Positions 26,436 to 32,596 of a DNA stretch of 32,802 bases are shown here, in pieces (positions within the stretch are counted from its first letter, which is position 1; each line of letters begins with the position of its first letter). Both the position numbers and the translations under genes were made by a program. The stretch lies in the IMG/VR virus record IMGVR_UViG_3300021076_000190, positions 1-32,802 of that record; one strand, 5' to 3'. Under the pieces are notes generated by a model. The model saw only the letters and a list, made by a program, of their open reading frames with translations. It ran no database searches and was not told the origin of the DNA. This stretch comes from a virus.

Positions 26436-28210
26436 ATGCTAAGAATCAAAAATTTAACATTAAAAAATTTCATGAGCGTAGGTGCAATCACTCAATCTTT
26501 AGATTTTAATATGGATGATTTAGTCTTAGTATTAGGCGAAAATCTAGACTTAGGGCGGTAACGATAATAGAAATCGGCGTTGGTAAAACATCTATATTAA
26601 ATGGGCTATCATATGCATTATATGGAAAGCCATTAACTTCTATTCGAAAAGATAATTTAGTTAATAAATCAAATTTAAAGAATATGATTGTTACCATAGA
26701 TTTTGAAAAAGATGGAATTGATTACAAAATCGAAAGAGGCAGAAAACCTAATATTTTTAAATATATCAAAAATGGTATTGAAAAAGATGCTGGTAGTTCC
26801 GATGATGAATCACAAGGCGAAGGAAGACACACGCAGGAAGAAATTGAAAGATCGATAGGTATATCTCACGATATGTTCAAGCATATTCTTGCGTTGAATA
26901 CTTATGTAGAACCATTTTTATCATTGAAGACTAATGATCAACGAATTATTATTGAGCAATTGTTAGGAATTACTAAACTTTCAGAAAAGGCCGAAAAATT
27001 AAAAGAAGAAATTAAAAAAGTAAAAGAAGAATTAAAACAAGAAGAATTTCGAATTACAGCCGTAACTGAAGCAAATAAGAGAATCAAAGAGAGTATAAAA
27101 TCAATTGAACTCAAATCAATTGTTTGGGAAAGACAACATAATGATAAATTAAATGTAATCCAGCAGCATATTACAAAACTATTAGAAGTTAATATTGATG
27201 AGGAAATTGAATTACATAAAATTAAAAAAGAAATATCAGAAGTATATGCTGAATATAATTCATTAACATCAGAATTAAAAAACGTATCGCAGGAAATAAA
27301 AAACTATGATAAGCAAATTAATCAATTAAAAAGTCATCTAGCCATAACTTCAGATAGTATTTGTCCGATTTGTAAACAAGATATGGATAAAGAAACACAT
27401 ACTAATGTTCACGATGAATATCAGAGACAAATTAATGAATTATCTTTAAAATTAGAAGAAAAATATATTAAACAAATAGAACTTACTGATACTAGTGATT
27501 CTATAAAAGATAATATGCCGGATATGCCGGAAACATTTTACAAAATTGTAGATGACGCGTATAATCACAAATCTACATTAGATACAATGGCTAATTCATT
27601 AGAAAAAGAATTAGATAGTGTAAATCCATATATTGAACAAATTGAAAGTTTAAAAAATCATGGCCTGCAAGAAATTGATTTAACTAAAACTAATGAATTG
27701 GTTAATCTTAAGGACCATCAAGAATTCTTATTGAAATTATTAACTAATAAAGATAGTTTTATAAGAAAGAAAATCATAGATCAAAATTTGTCATATCTGA
27801 ACCATAGACTTGCTCACTATTTAGAAAAAATGGGTTTGCCTCATTTAGTAAAATTTAAATCTGATCTAGAGGTCGAAATATCATTATATGGGAAAGAGTT
27901 TGATTTTGATAATTTAAGTCGTGGTGAAAGAACAAGGCTTATTTTATCTTTATCTTGGTCATTCAGAGATGTGTATGAAAGCTTATATGATAAAATTAAC
28001 CTATTGTTTTTAGATGAAATTTTAGATCAAGGATTAGATTCAAGCGGCGTAGAAAATGCCCTTTCTATATTAAAGAAAATGTCAAGGGAAAATAAAAGAA
28101 ATATTTATTTGGTGTCGCACCGAGATGAATTAATGGGAAGAGTAACTAATGTATTAAAGGTAATAAAATCTAATGGATATACTTCATTAGAATTGTTTGA
28201 CGAAGGTTAA
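26436..28210 (+). CDS. gp46: Recombination nuclease ATPase gp46 (SbcC/Rad50-like), needs two +1 shifts
   Basis: The ATG at 26436 follows the gp47 stop directly. The first frame stops at TAA after 41 codons. Skipping the C at 26556 and at 26575 gives a 590-aa protein, close to T4 gp46 (560 aa). It reads MLRIKNLTLKNFMSVG, then the Walker A region GENLDLGGNDNRNGVGKT (residues 34-51), in which Gly41 and Gly47 come from the two shift sites. A long coiled coil follows, with the zinc hook CPIC (C309, C312), the signature LSRGERTRL near 493 and Walker B LLFLDEILDQGLD. Without both shifts there is no P-loop and so no ATPase. An internal start at 26684 could give a 508-aa form that lacks Walker A. Confidence 0.9.
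26556..26559 (+). other. CGGT +1 shift site (Gly41 of gp46)
   Basis: The frame reads TTA GGG CGG TAA, a stop right after CGG. Dropping the C gives TTA GGG GGT AAC GAT, restoring the LDLGGND part of the gp46 Walker A region. Confidence 0.9.
26575..26578 (+). other. CGGC +1 shift site (Gly47 of gp46, in Walker A)
   Basis: In the frame set by the first shift the sequence reads AGA AAT CGG CGT TGG TAA. Dropping the C gives AGA AAT GGC GTT GGT AAA ACA, the RNGVGKT of Walker A. Six codons separate the two sites. Confidence 0.92.
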
Positions 28211-28227
28211 CTTATAAAATAAAAATT

Positions 28228-28763
28228 ATGACTACTGAAAAAGAATTTAACTCAAGTGAGAATCCAGAATTAGCAATGCCGTTTTTTAATGAATTATGGC
28301 CAAAGGCTTATCCATTATATAGTAAAATACCATTAGCCACAGAAGTTGCAAGAAAATTTGTAGATGATGGTGTTATTACTATTGGTGGATTGTTAGAGAG
28401 ATCGATAGCAAAGGCTGGCCGGCTTAGTTCGAACGCCGACTATGGGTAAAGATTTCAGTGATTTATCAGATGCAAAAAGCATAACAGTGAGAACTTGCCG
28501 GTTATGGTAAACATTATGCAGCACCAGTCACTAATATTCATAATAAAAAAGGATATCTTAGAGTTATGTGTTTTGAGAGAAAATATAATAAATTTTATTA
28601 TTTCTTTATTCCATACTCTTCATATGCTCATATCCCCAAGACAAGTAATATAGAAATACCTTTCGAACTAGATGGCACACCAAGAAGAAAAAATAAATGT
28701 AAGATAAATTGGTGGAGTCACGAAGTTAAATCGTTTGAGGAAATTTGTCAACCGATTCCGTAG
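28228..28763 (+). CDS. Unknown phage protein, possible nuclease fold, needs two +1 shifts
   Basis: The first frame stops after 73 codons. Skipping the C of CGGC (28420) and of CGGT (28499) gives a continuous 177-aa protein. Around the first site it reads LLERSIAKAGGLVRTPTMGK, then FSDLSDAKSITVR (about residues 76-88), and after the second site CGYGKHYAAP, KKGYLRVMCFER, FYYFFIPYSSYAH and WWSHEVKSFEE. The DxSDAK stretch could be the D...(D/E)xK core of a restriction-like nuclease, but this is weak. It follows gp46 by 17 bases in the same operon, so a job in DNA processing is plausible. The 3' end overlaps the convergent nuclease gene by 38 bases. Confidence 0.7.
28420..28423 (+). other. CGGC +1 shift site (Gly65 of the 28228 gene)
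   Basis: The frame reads GCT GGC CGG CTT and stops seven codons later. Dropping one C gives GCT GGC GGC TTA GTT CGA and a frame open to the second site. Confidence 0.8.
28499..28502 (+). other. CGGT +1 shift site (Gly91 of the 28228 gene)
   Basis: The frame reads ACT TGC CGG TTA TGG TAA. Dropping one C gives ACT TGC GGT TAT GGT AAA CAT, and the frame runs to the stop at 28763. Confidence 0.82.
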
Positions 28764-29257
28764 CATATTTTTTCATATTATCTATATTGCTGGGATGATT
28801 CCAAAAATCATCCCAGCTTGTAAATATCCAATCTTTATAATTAATAGAAATTTTAGTTGTAAATAAATTAGCATCCTCATATAAGACCCACTTCCCTTGA
28901 TTATTGATTTTTATAAAAATAATATTCAGATCTCCAGTATTACAGGTTTCTTTAACTTGTTCTATCCACTTATCTAATAGTTTTACTTCTCCAGTAAATA
29001 ATTGATGATACGGAAATGCACCGATAAGATTTGCATTCGACATTAAAATATTTCCAATTATCTGGTGGGTGGATATCTCCCTTCTTACTCTGGATTTGCG
29101 CATCATCAAGTAAGGCTTTTCGTATATTATTTTTTCCACCGAACAAATGCACCGGCTTGACGGAATTCTTAAAAAAGAAGCGTCAAATGTTTTGCTTAAA
29201 AATTCAGCAATTTCACGTTCAAAACGATTGCCGTTTACTCTTACTTGGGCTTGGCAT
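28726..29257 (-). CDS. PD-(D/E)XK nuclease, resolvase-like, needs four +1 shifts
   Basis: The best start is the ATG at 29257: AAGGA lies nine bases before it and GATAAATA 26 bases before it. Reading +1 at CGGC (29230), CGGT (29151), CGGT (29138) and CGGT (29020) gives 175 aa. It opens MPSPSKSKGNRFEREIAEF, then IPSSGAFVGGKNN (31-43), KGDIHPPDNW (58-67), NVECKSYGAFPYHQLF (71-86) and LLDKWIEQVK. Asp60 and Glu73-x-Lys75 form a PD-(D/E)XK active site, as in Holliday-junction-resolvase-like and related phage nucleases. An unshifted frame from 29331 to 28726 is open for 201 codons but replaces the whole catalytic core with unrelated residues, because its last three shifts total three bases. The gene converges on the 28228 gene with a 38-base overlap. 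Confidence 0.82.
29020..29023 (-). other. CGGT +1 shift site (Gly78 of the nuclease)
   Basis: Reads AAA TCT TAT CGG TGC; dropping the C gives TCT TAT GGT GCA TTT, right after the ExK catalytic motif. Its downstream bases (CGGTGCATTT) match those of the site at 29151. Confidence 0.85.
29138..29141 (-). other. CGGT +1 shift site (Gly39 of the nuclease)
   Basis: Reads TTT GTT CGG TGG; dropping the C gives TTT GTT GGT GGA AAA, restoring the VGGKN segment. It is four codons after the site at 29151. Confidence 0.87.
29151..29154 (-). other. CGGT +1 shift site (Gly35 of the nuclease)
   Basis: Reads TCA AGC CGG TGC; dropping one C gives TCA AGC GGT GCA TTT, restoring the PSSGAF segment typical of this nuclease group. 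Confidence 0.87.
29230..29233 (-). other. CGGC +1 shift site (Gly9 of the nuclease)
   Basis: From the ATG at 29257 the frame reads AGT AAA CGG CAA and stops four codons after CGG. Dropping the C gives AGT AAA GGC AAT CGT TTT, the KGNRFERE opening usual for this type of nuclease. If translation instead starts at 29307 this site is not needed. Confidence 0.75.
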
Positions 29258-29282
29258 TTCTTATTTTCCTTAATTGTATTAG

Positions 29283-29290
29283 TATTTATC
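29283..29290 (-). promoter_or_regulatory. Late promoter motif GATAAATA before the nuclease gene
   Basis: Exact GATAAATA 26 bases before the ATG at 29257, followed by AAGGA at 29267-29271. The spacing matches the other copies in the window and supports the 29257 start over one at 29307. Confidence 0.55.
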
Positions 29291-29313
29291 TGTTCAGAAA
29301 TGGTCATAAAACC

Positions 29314-29580
29314 AAAAGGAATCAGATACACGACGCCGACTTTCTTCGGAAATTAGTGCGTATAAAAGGAATCAGATATAGGTTACCAAAAGGAATCAGA
29401 TACACGACGCCGACTTTCTTCAAAAGGAATCAGATACAACGACAAAAACCACGGTTTTTAATCAAAAGGAATCAGATACAAAAGGAATCAGATACAATGG
29501 CAGAAATCAGTCAAAAGGAATCAGATACAATGGCAGAAAACCATGGTTTTTCGCTTGGAAACCACCAAAAGGAATCAGAC
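29314..29580 (+). repeat. Eight iteron-like direct repeats, candidate replication origin
   Basis: AAAAGGAATCAGATAC occurs at 29314, 29388, 29422, 29464, 29480 and 29513, with a final T in place of C at 29364 and a shorter copy ending AGAC at 29567. All share AAAAGGAATCAGA in the same direction, with start-to-start spacing from 16 to 54 bases. Two copies carry the same 18-base extension (ACGACGCCGACTTTCTTC, at 29328 and 29402). Between copies lie a perfect palindrome AAAACCATGGTTTT (29537-29550) and a similar AAAACC-A-CGGTTTT (29445-29457). Iterons upstream of an AT-rich tract and a replication-type gene are the layout of many plasmid origins. Most of the 458-base stretch from 29258 to 29715 consists of this and the AT-rich tract. 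Confidence 0.7.
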
Positions 29581-29581
29581 G

Positions 29582-29690
29582 AGTACCTATATATAATCTA
29601 TATTTATTATATATTATATATCCTATTAGTAAAAAGAAAATAAAAATATTTATATTTTTAAAAAAATATCTGTAGTATTTCTTAATAAAT
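29582..29690. other. AT-rich tract next to the iterons
   Basis: More than 100 bases with very little G or C, mostly alternating TATATA and runs of A, lie between the last iteron and the promoter of the 505-aa gene. It could be the unwinding element of an origin. I see no gene in it. Confidence 0.5.
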
Positions 29691-29692
29691 TA

Positions 29693-29701
29693 TGTTATAA
29701 T
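29693..29701 (+). promoter_or_regulatory. Extended -10 promoter before the 505-aa gene
   Basis: TGTTATAAT is a perfect -10 hexamer with the TG extension, the same nonamer as in the gp55 promoter. No good -35 is seen at 17 bases. The ATG follows 14 bases later with a weak AGGT as ribosome binding site. Confidence 0.55.
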
Positions 29702-29715
29702 GAGCAGGTAAATAA

Positions 29716-31233
29716 ATGGACAACGCAATGTTATTAAACCAATTAAAATATAAATTAATTAAACGATTCCCAGAAATGAAATCGTTTATAGCCGAGAGAA
29801 TATGTTCGAAATATATAAATGAAGTAATAATTGAAATCGCTACACAAATAATTTTAATGACTCCTGCACAAAGAAAAACAGGAGAAATGCCATTTAATTG
29901 GGATAATGTTCGTGAAAGATGTGGCAGAACAAATTACCCTACTAAAAATACTGATATACTAAATTTAATGCAAGATAACACAGATCATACAACATCACTC
30001 ATAATTAGAATGTTCAAAGGTAATCTTGGAAAATATAGTCGAGTTGTTTATAATCTTAATTATTGGAATGATATAATGGATGAATTAAATAAAATAGATA
30101 TAAAAAAATTAACAATACCATATTTACAAGAATTAGAAGATAAATCTAATGCTGATTGGGATATTGATGTAGAATCACTAAGATCATATATTTCAAAAAC
30201 AGAATCAGATTTACAAGCAAGAGGTCATAGTCAAAATTATTATGAAAAATTAACAAATAATTTGTTATTGAGTAAAAAATTATTATATTCATACAAAATT
30301 GATAAAGATGGCACTCATTATGTAAGTGAATATTGGGAAGAAATTGATAGTGGTAGAATTTATGGCCACGGACTTAGTTTACAAATTCTTCCAAAAGAAG
30401 TTAGAAATGCAGCATTAGGACATTGTTACAAATATGATTTTAAAGCTTGTTCATATGCAGTGATGGCATCACTTGCTAAAAAAATTGATCCATCACTAAA
30501 AATTGGTGCTGTAATAGAATATATACAACACAGAAATGATGTAAGACAAAATATAGCTCAGTGTATAGCTCTTGAATCTGACTCAATCTCTTGGGTAGTT
30601 GAGCAAGTTAAGGAAGTATTTACAGCCTATGGGTTTGGTGCAGAATTAAATAGTAATCCTTATAAATCAATCCATAAGAGATTAGGCGAAGATCGATTTC
30701 AAAAATTAATGCACAATGATAATTTTAATTATATTATTACGGGTATGAAAGAAATTAATAGAGCAATTGATTCTGCTTATCCTAACTCTGAATTTGTATT
30801 ATGTGGTAGAAAATATTCACCAATTAATCCTAAATACGATTCAACAATGCCAGAGAGAGGAAAGAATAAGCAAATAAGGGATAATAAAAAGAAATTGGCG
30901 TGGATCTTTCAGTGTATGGAAGCTGATGTAACTTCAAAATTTGTTAATTACATTAACAATCTAGGAACTCATAATATCAAATTAATATGCCACGATTGTG
31001 TATATGTGGATAAGCCTTTAAATTCATTTCAACAAGCAGATATGAAATGGATGTTAAGAAATGAATATGCCTATATAGATTTTGAAGAGACTATAATCTA
31101 TCCTATTCACGCAGAAAGCGATAAACCAGTTAATTTAGAAAAGGAAGCACAAATTGCACATAGTGAATTTATTCAACTTGAAGAATTAATTGCTGCCGAT
31201 TATATCAGTGAATTAATCAAGAAGGACATATAG
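29716..31233 (+). CDS. Putative replication protein with a polymerase-palm-like core
   Basis: 505 aa. I do not recognise it as a T4 gene. Three segments look like the motifs of family-A-type polymerases: GHCYKYDFKACSYAVMASLA (235-254, Asp241) for motif A, WIFQCMEADVTSKF (396-409) for the helix before motif C, and IKLICHDCVYVDKP (421-434, His426-Asp427) for motif C. A GRIYGHGLSLQILPKEVR segment (213-230) precedes motif A, as in small phage and plasmid polymerases or initiators. The N-terminal 130 residues may hold a DNA-binding domain (residues 61-100, NWDNVRERCGRTNYP). Directly upstream are eight iterons, an AT-rich tract and its own promoter, which suggests that it acts at that origin. It has no in-frame CGG. 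A plasmid-like module captured by the phage is possible. Confidence 0.55.
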   Translation: MDNAMLLNQLKYKLIKRFPEMKSFIAERICSKYINEVIIEIATQIILMTPAQRKTGEMPFNWDNVRERCGRTNYPTKNTDILNLMQDNTDHTTSLIIRMFKGNLGKYSRVVYNLNYWNDIMDELNKIDIKKLTIPYLQELEDKSNADWDIDVESLRSYISKTESDLQARGHSQNYYEKLTNNLLLSKKLLYSYKIDKDGTHYVSEYWEEIDSGRIYGHGLSLQILPKEVRNAALGHCYKYDFKACSYAVMASLAKKIDPSLKIGAVIEYIQHRNDVRQNIAQCIALESDSISWVVEQVKEVFTAYGFGAELNSNPYKSIHKRLGEDRFQKLMHNDNFNYIITGMKEINRAIDSAYPNSEFVLCGRKYSPINPKYDSTMPERGKNKQIRDNKKKLAWIFQCMEADVTSKFVNYINNLGTHNIKLICHDCVYVDKPLNSFQQADMKWMLRNEYAYIDFEETIIYPIHAESDKPVNLEKEAQIAHSEFIQLEELIAADYISELIKKDI

Positions 31234-31294
31234 TATTCTTATAGATTCGTTTAATTAATTTTTTGATATCTGGATTAGTTTCTAACAGTGAACT

Positions 31295-31329
31295 ACCGCG
31301 CAGCTAAAGCAACGCGGTTTTACGCGCGG
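31295..31329. terminator. GC-rich hairpin between convergent genes
   Basis: ACCGCG (31295) pairs with CGCGGT (31313), followed by TTTTA on the plus strand. CCGCGC (31296) can instead pair with GCGCGG (31324). The two stems exclude each other. The element fills the 99-base gap between the 505-aa gene (ends 31233) and the 43-aa gene (ends 31333), so a terminator is likely. It is strikingly GC-rich for this region. Confidence 0.5.
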
Positions 31330-31332
31330 GTG

Positions 31333-31464
31333 TTATAAACTCCATTTGATATTTTGAGAATCAAATAATCTTGATGCATCATATACCCAATTATGTTTTG
31401 GATACAGATACCAGCAATCGACATCATTTAGCGGTATCTTTATATCTATCGATTGCTTATCCAT
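31333..31464 (-). CDS. Small 43-aa conserved-type phage protein
   Basis: 43 aa: MDKQSIDIKIPLNDVDCWYL, then YPKHNWVYDASRLFDSQNIK and WSL. The CWxLYPxHxWVYDxSRLxDxQxIxWS pattern resembles a small protein I recall among T4-like marine phages near gp26 and the baseplate genes. No function is known to me. It starts six bases after the stop of the gp51-like gene. ORF finders with a higher length limit would miss it. Confidence 0.6.
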   Translation of the reverse strand: MDKQSIDIKIPLNDVDCWYLYPKHNWVYDASRLFDSQNIKWSL

Positions 31465-31470
31465 TTTTTA

Positions 31471-31701
31471 TCACATATATTCTTTTGTGTCGCCAGATTG
31501 TTCTTTCAATCTTTTATTTAATATCCTAACAATAATTTCTCTATCAACAAAACTGAGATTCCAACCTTCTTCCCAAGACACACCACCTCTCATAAAATAA
31601 CATATATCTGTGATTTGCTCTCTTAATGACAATTCTTCATTAGAATATATATTAAGAAGGTCTTTAATTTCCTCAGGTGGTGCTGATATTAAAGACCTAA
31701 T
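31471..31701 (-). CDS. gp51: gp51-like baseplate hub assembly protein, probable ATT start
   Basis: 76 aa if started at ATT (31699-31701): RSLISAPPEEIKDLLNIYS, then LSLREQITDICYFMRGG, VSWEEGWNLSFVDREII and VRILNKRLKEQ. The E-x2-W-x(1)-L/MS-x2-DRE-x4-ILNKR pattern is like small hub-assembly proteins found directly after gp26 in T4-like phages. Upstream in this frame there is no ATG, GTG or TTG before a stop. The next ATG is 39 codons in, within the conserved part. ATT lies just before the gp26 stop (13-base overlap), which suits coupled start. T4 baseplate gene 26 is known for an internal AUU start. The name gp51 is tentative. Confidence 0.55.
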   Translation of the reverse strand: MRSLISAPPEEIKDLLNIYSNEELSLREQITDICYFMRGGVSWEEGWNLSFVDREIIVRILNKRLKEQSGDTKEYM

Positions 31702-32555
31702 GAAAAATTTACAGGATTTAAGTCAATATCACTATTCCATTTATGATTACATTTTTCACAAGTAGCTTCGTGCGTCTTTTGTATTCCGATTAGATTTATT
31801 TCTTTAATTAACTCATTAATTTTTTCAACAGTTGAAATATCGACATTTTGTAAAAAATCAAAAATATGTTTCTTATCTGTTACTTCAATATTTTGTGATT
31901 CATTTATAATTTTGATAATTGAAGTTGACACCAATTCAACATTCAATTTCGCAGCATCTTTAAATACCTTACCAAATATTTTTAATTTTTCTTCTTCACT
32001 AATTTTTTCATTCTGAATAGATTTTACTAATTTACTATTTTCGAATTGGGCATGTAATGATTTGATAATTTCTGGAAACGCAAGTGGTTTAACATATACA
32101 CTTAATTCATTTTCTAAATGAATCACATACTCATCTTCTAGAAAAGTCATTGTATCAATTGCATGTTGTAAATTAAGTTTGAATTTATTCTCAAATTCGC
32201 AAGCTGGGCATTTAACTTTACTTTCTAAATTATCTTGATAGGTAACGTGTCTTATTGCCGTAATTAGCGCATCGATATCATTGGTTAATAATACCTTTGG
32301 ATTTTTTATGGAAGGTGCGCAACTTTTAATTACTTCGACGAGTGCTTCGCCATTTAATAATGCGTCTGGGTTCTTTAAAATTAATTCATCATTGCCAGTC
32401 ATTGCCATAATGCCAACTTCACCAGCTTCATTAAAATCTATTGCATTCTTATCGTAGTAATGAGTGCCGCTTGGCAATCTCATATACATTTTTATTCCTC
32501 TAAAATATTGCTTCAGAGGATTTTGGGGTGACATTTGAGGTTTGATATTTTCCAT
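31689..32555 (-). CDS. gp26: Baseplate hub assembly protein, gp26-like
   Basis: 288 aa. It fits the T4 baseplate protein family that includes gp26: an N-terminal LPSGTHYYDKNAIDF and IMAMTGNDELILKNPDALLN, then IDALITAIRHVTYQDNLESK. It has two CxxC pairs, CPAC (VKCPACEFE, near residue 118) and CEKC (near 266), that could bind zinc. T4 gp26 is shorter (208 aa). In T4 the protein takes part in hub assembly. The ATG at 32555 has AAGGA nine bases upstream and a GATAAATA motif 26 bases upstream. It overlaps the following gp51-like gene. No in-frame CGG. Confidence 0.75.
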   Translation of the reverse strand: MENIKPQMSPQNPLKQYFRGIKMYMRLPSGTHYYDKNAIDFNEAGEVGIMAMTGNDELILKNPDALLNGEALVEVIKSCAPSIKNPKVLLTNDIDALITAIRHVTYQDNLESKVKCPACEFENKFKLNLQHAIDTMTFLEDEYVIHLENELSVYVKPLAFPEIIKSLHAQFENSKLVKSIQNEKISEEEKLKIFGKVFKDAAKLNVELVSTSIIKIINESQNIEVTDKKHIFDFLQNVDISTVEKINELIKEINLIGIQKTHEATCEKCNHKWNSDIDLNPVNFSLGL

Positions 32556-32563
32556 TTCGGTCC

Positions 32564-32596
32564 TTAACAGAGTATATAATTATTTATCTCTGTTAA
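32564..32596 (-). terminator. Inverted repeat with a late promoter motif in its loop
   Basis: TTAACAGAG (32564) and CTCTGTTAA (32588) form a perfect 9-bp stem with a 15-base loop, 12 bases beyond the stop of the gene ending at 32609. The loop and stem edge contain GATAAATA (32581-32588, minus strand), 26 bases before gp26. It could end the upstream transcript, start the gp26 transcript, or both. Confidence 0.5.
32581..32588 (-). promoter_or_regulatory. Late promoter motif GATAAATA before gp26
   Basis: Exact GATAAATA 26 bases before the gp26 ATG, at the same spacing as that before the nuclease gene. It sits in the loop of the inverted repeat at 32564-32596. Confidence 0.55.

Noticed and set aside
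24677-26578. Stop codon readthrough or recoding of TGA/TAA in gp55 and gp46
   Set aside because: Readthrough would stay in the wrong frame; the downstream conserved sequence is in the +1 frame. TAA and TGA also serve as normal stops elsewhere.
24491-28763. Introns, inteins or a long translational bypass like that in T4 gene 60
   Set aside because: The protein sequence is continuous across each site when one base is dropped. There is no inserted segment to splice or skip.
24677-29233. Random sequencing or assembly indels as the cause of the broken genes
   Set aside because: No gene shows any other kind of indel, including the 3320-, 1301-, 876- and 833-codon genes full of A and T runs. All 13 breaks are one extra C before a glycine GGY codon in phase, on both strands. 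Ordinary CGGT or CGGC out of frame (CAC GGT at 25914, AGC GGC at 28044) cause no break. A systematic artefact is not fully excluded without the reads.
29258-29331. Start of the nuclease at 29331 or 29307
   Set aside because: Both lie at or next to an iteron copy without a ribosome binding site. The ATG at 29257 has AAGGA at nine bases and gives the usual family N-terminus through a CGGC site.
29314-29580. CRISPR array
   Set aside because: The repeat is only 13-16 bases, spacing ranges from zero to about 40 bases, two interval sequences are duplicates and there are no cas genes.
29245-29643. A plus-strand frame across the iteron repeats (132 codons)
   Set aside because: It merely translates the repeats (KRNQI and KESDTM units) and the AT tract, has no ribosome binding site, and copies of the repeat fall in different frames.
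28764-31700. A tRNA gene in the gaps that could explain the CGGY reading
   Set aside because: I saw no cloverleaf with a TTCRA-type arm in the non-coding parts. The tRNA involved must be encoded elsewhere or by the host.
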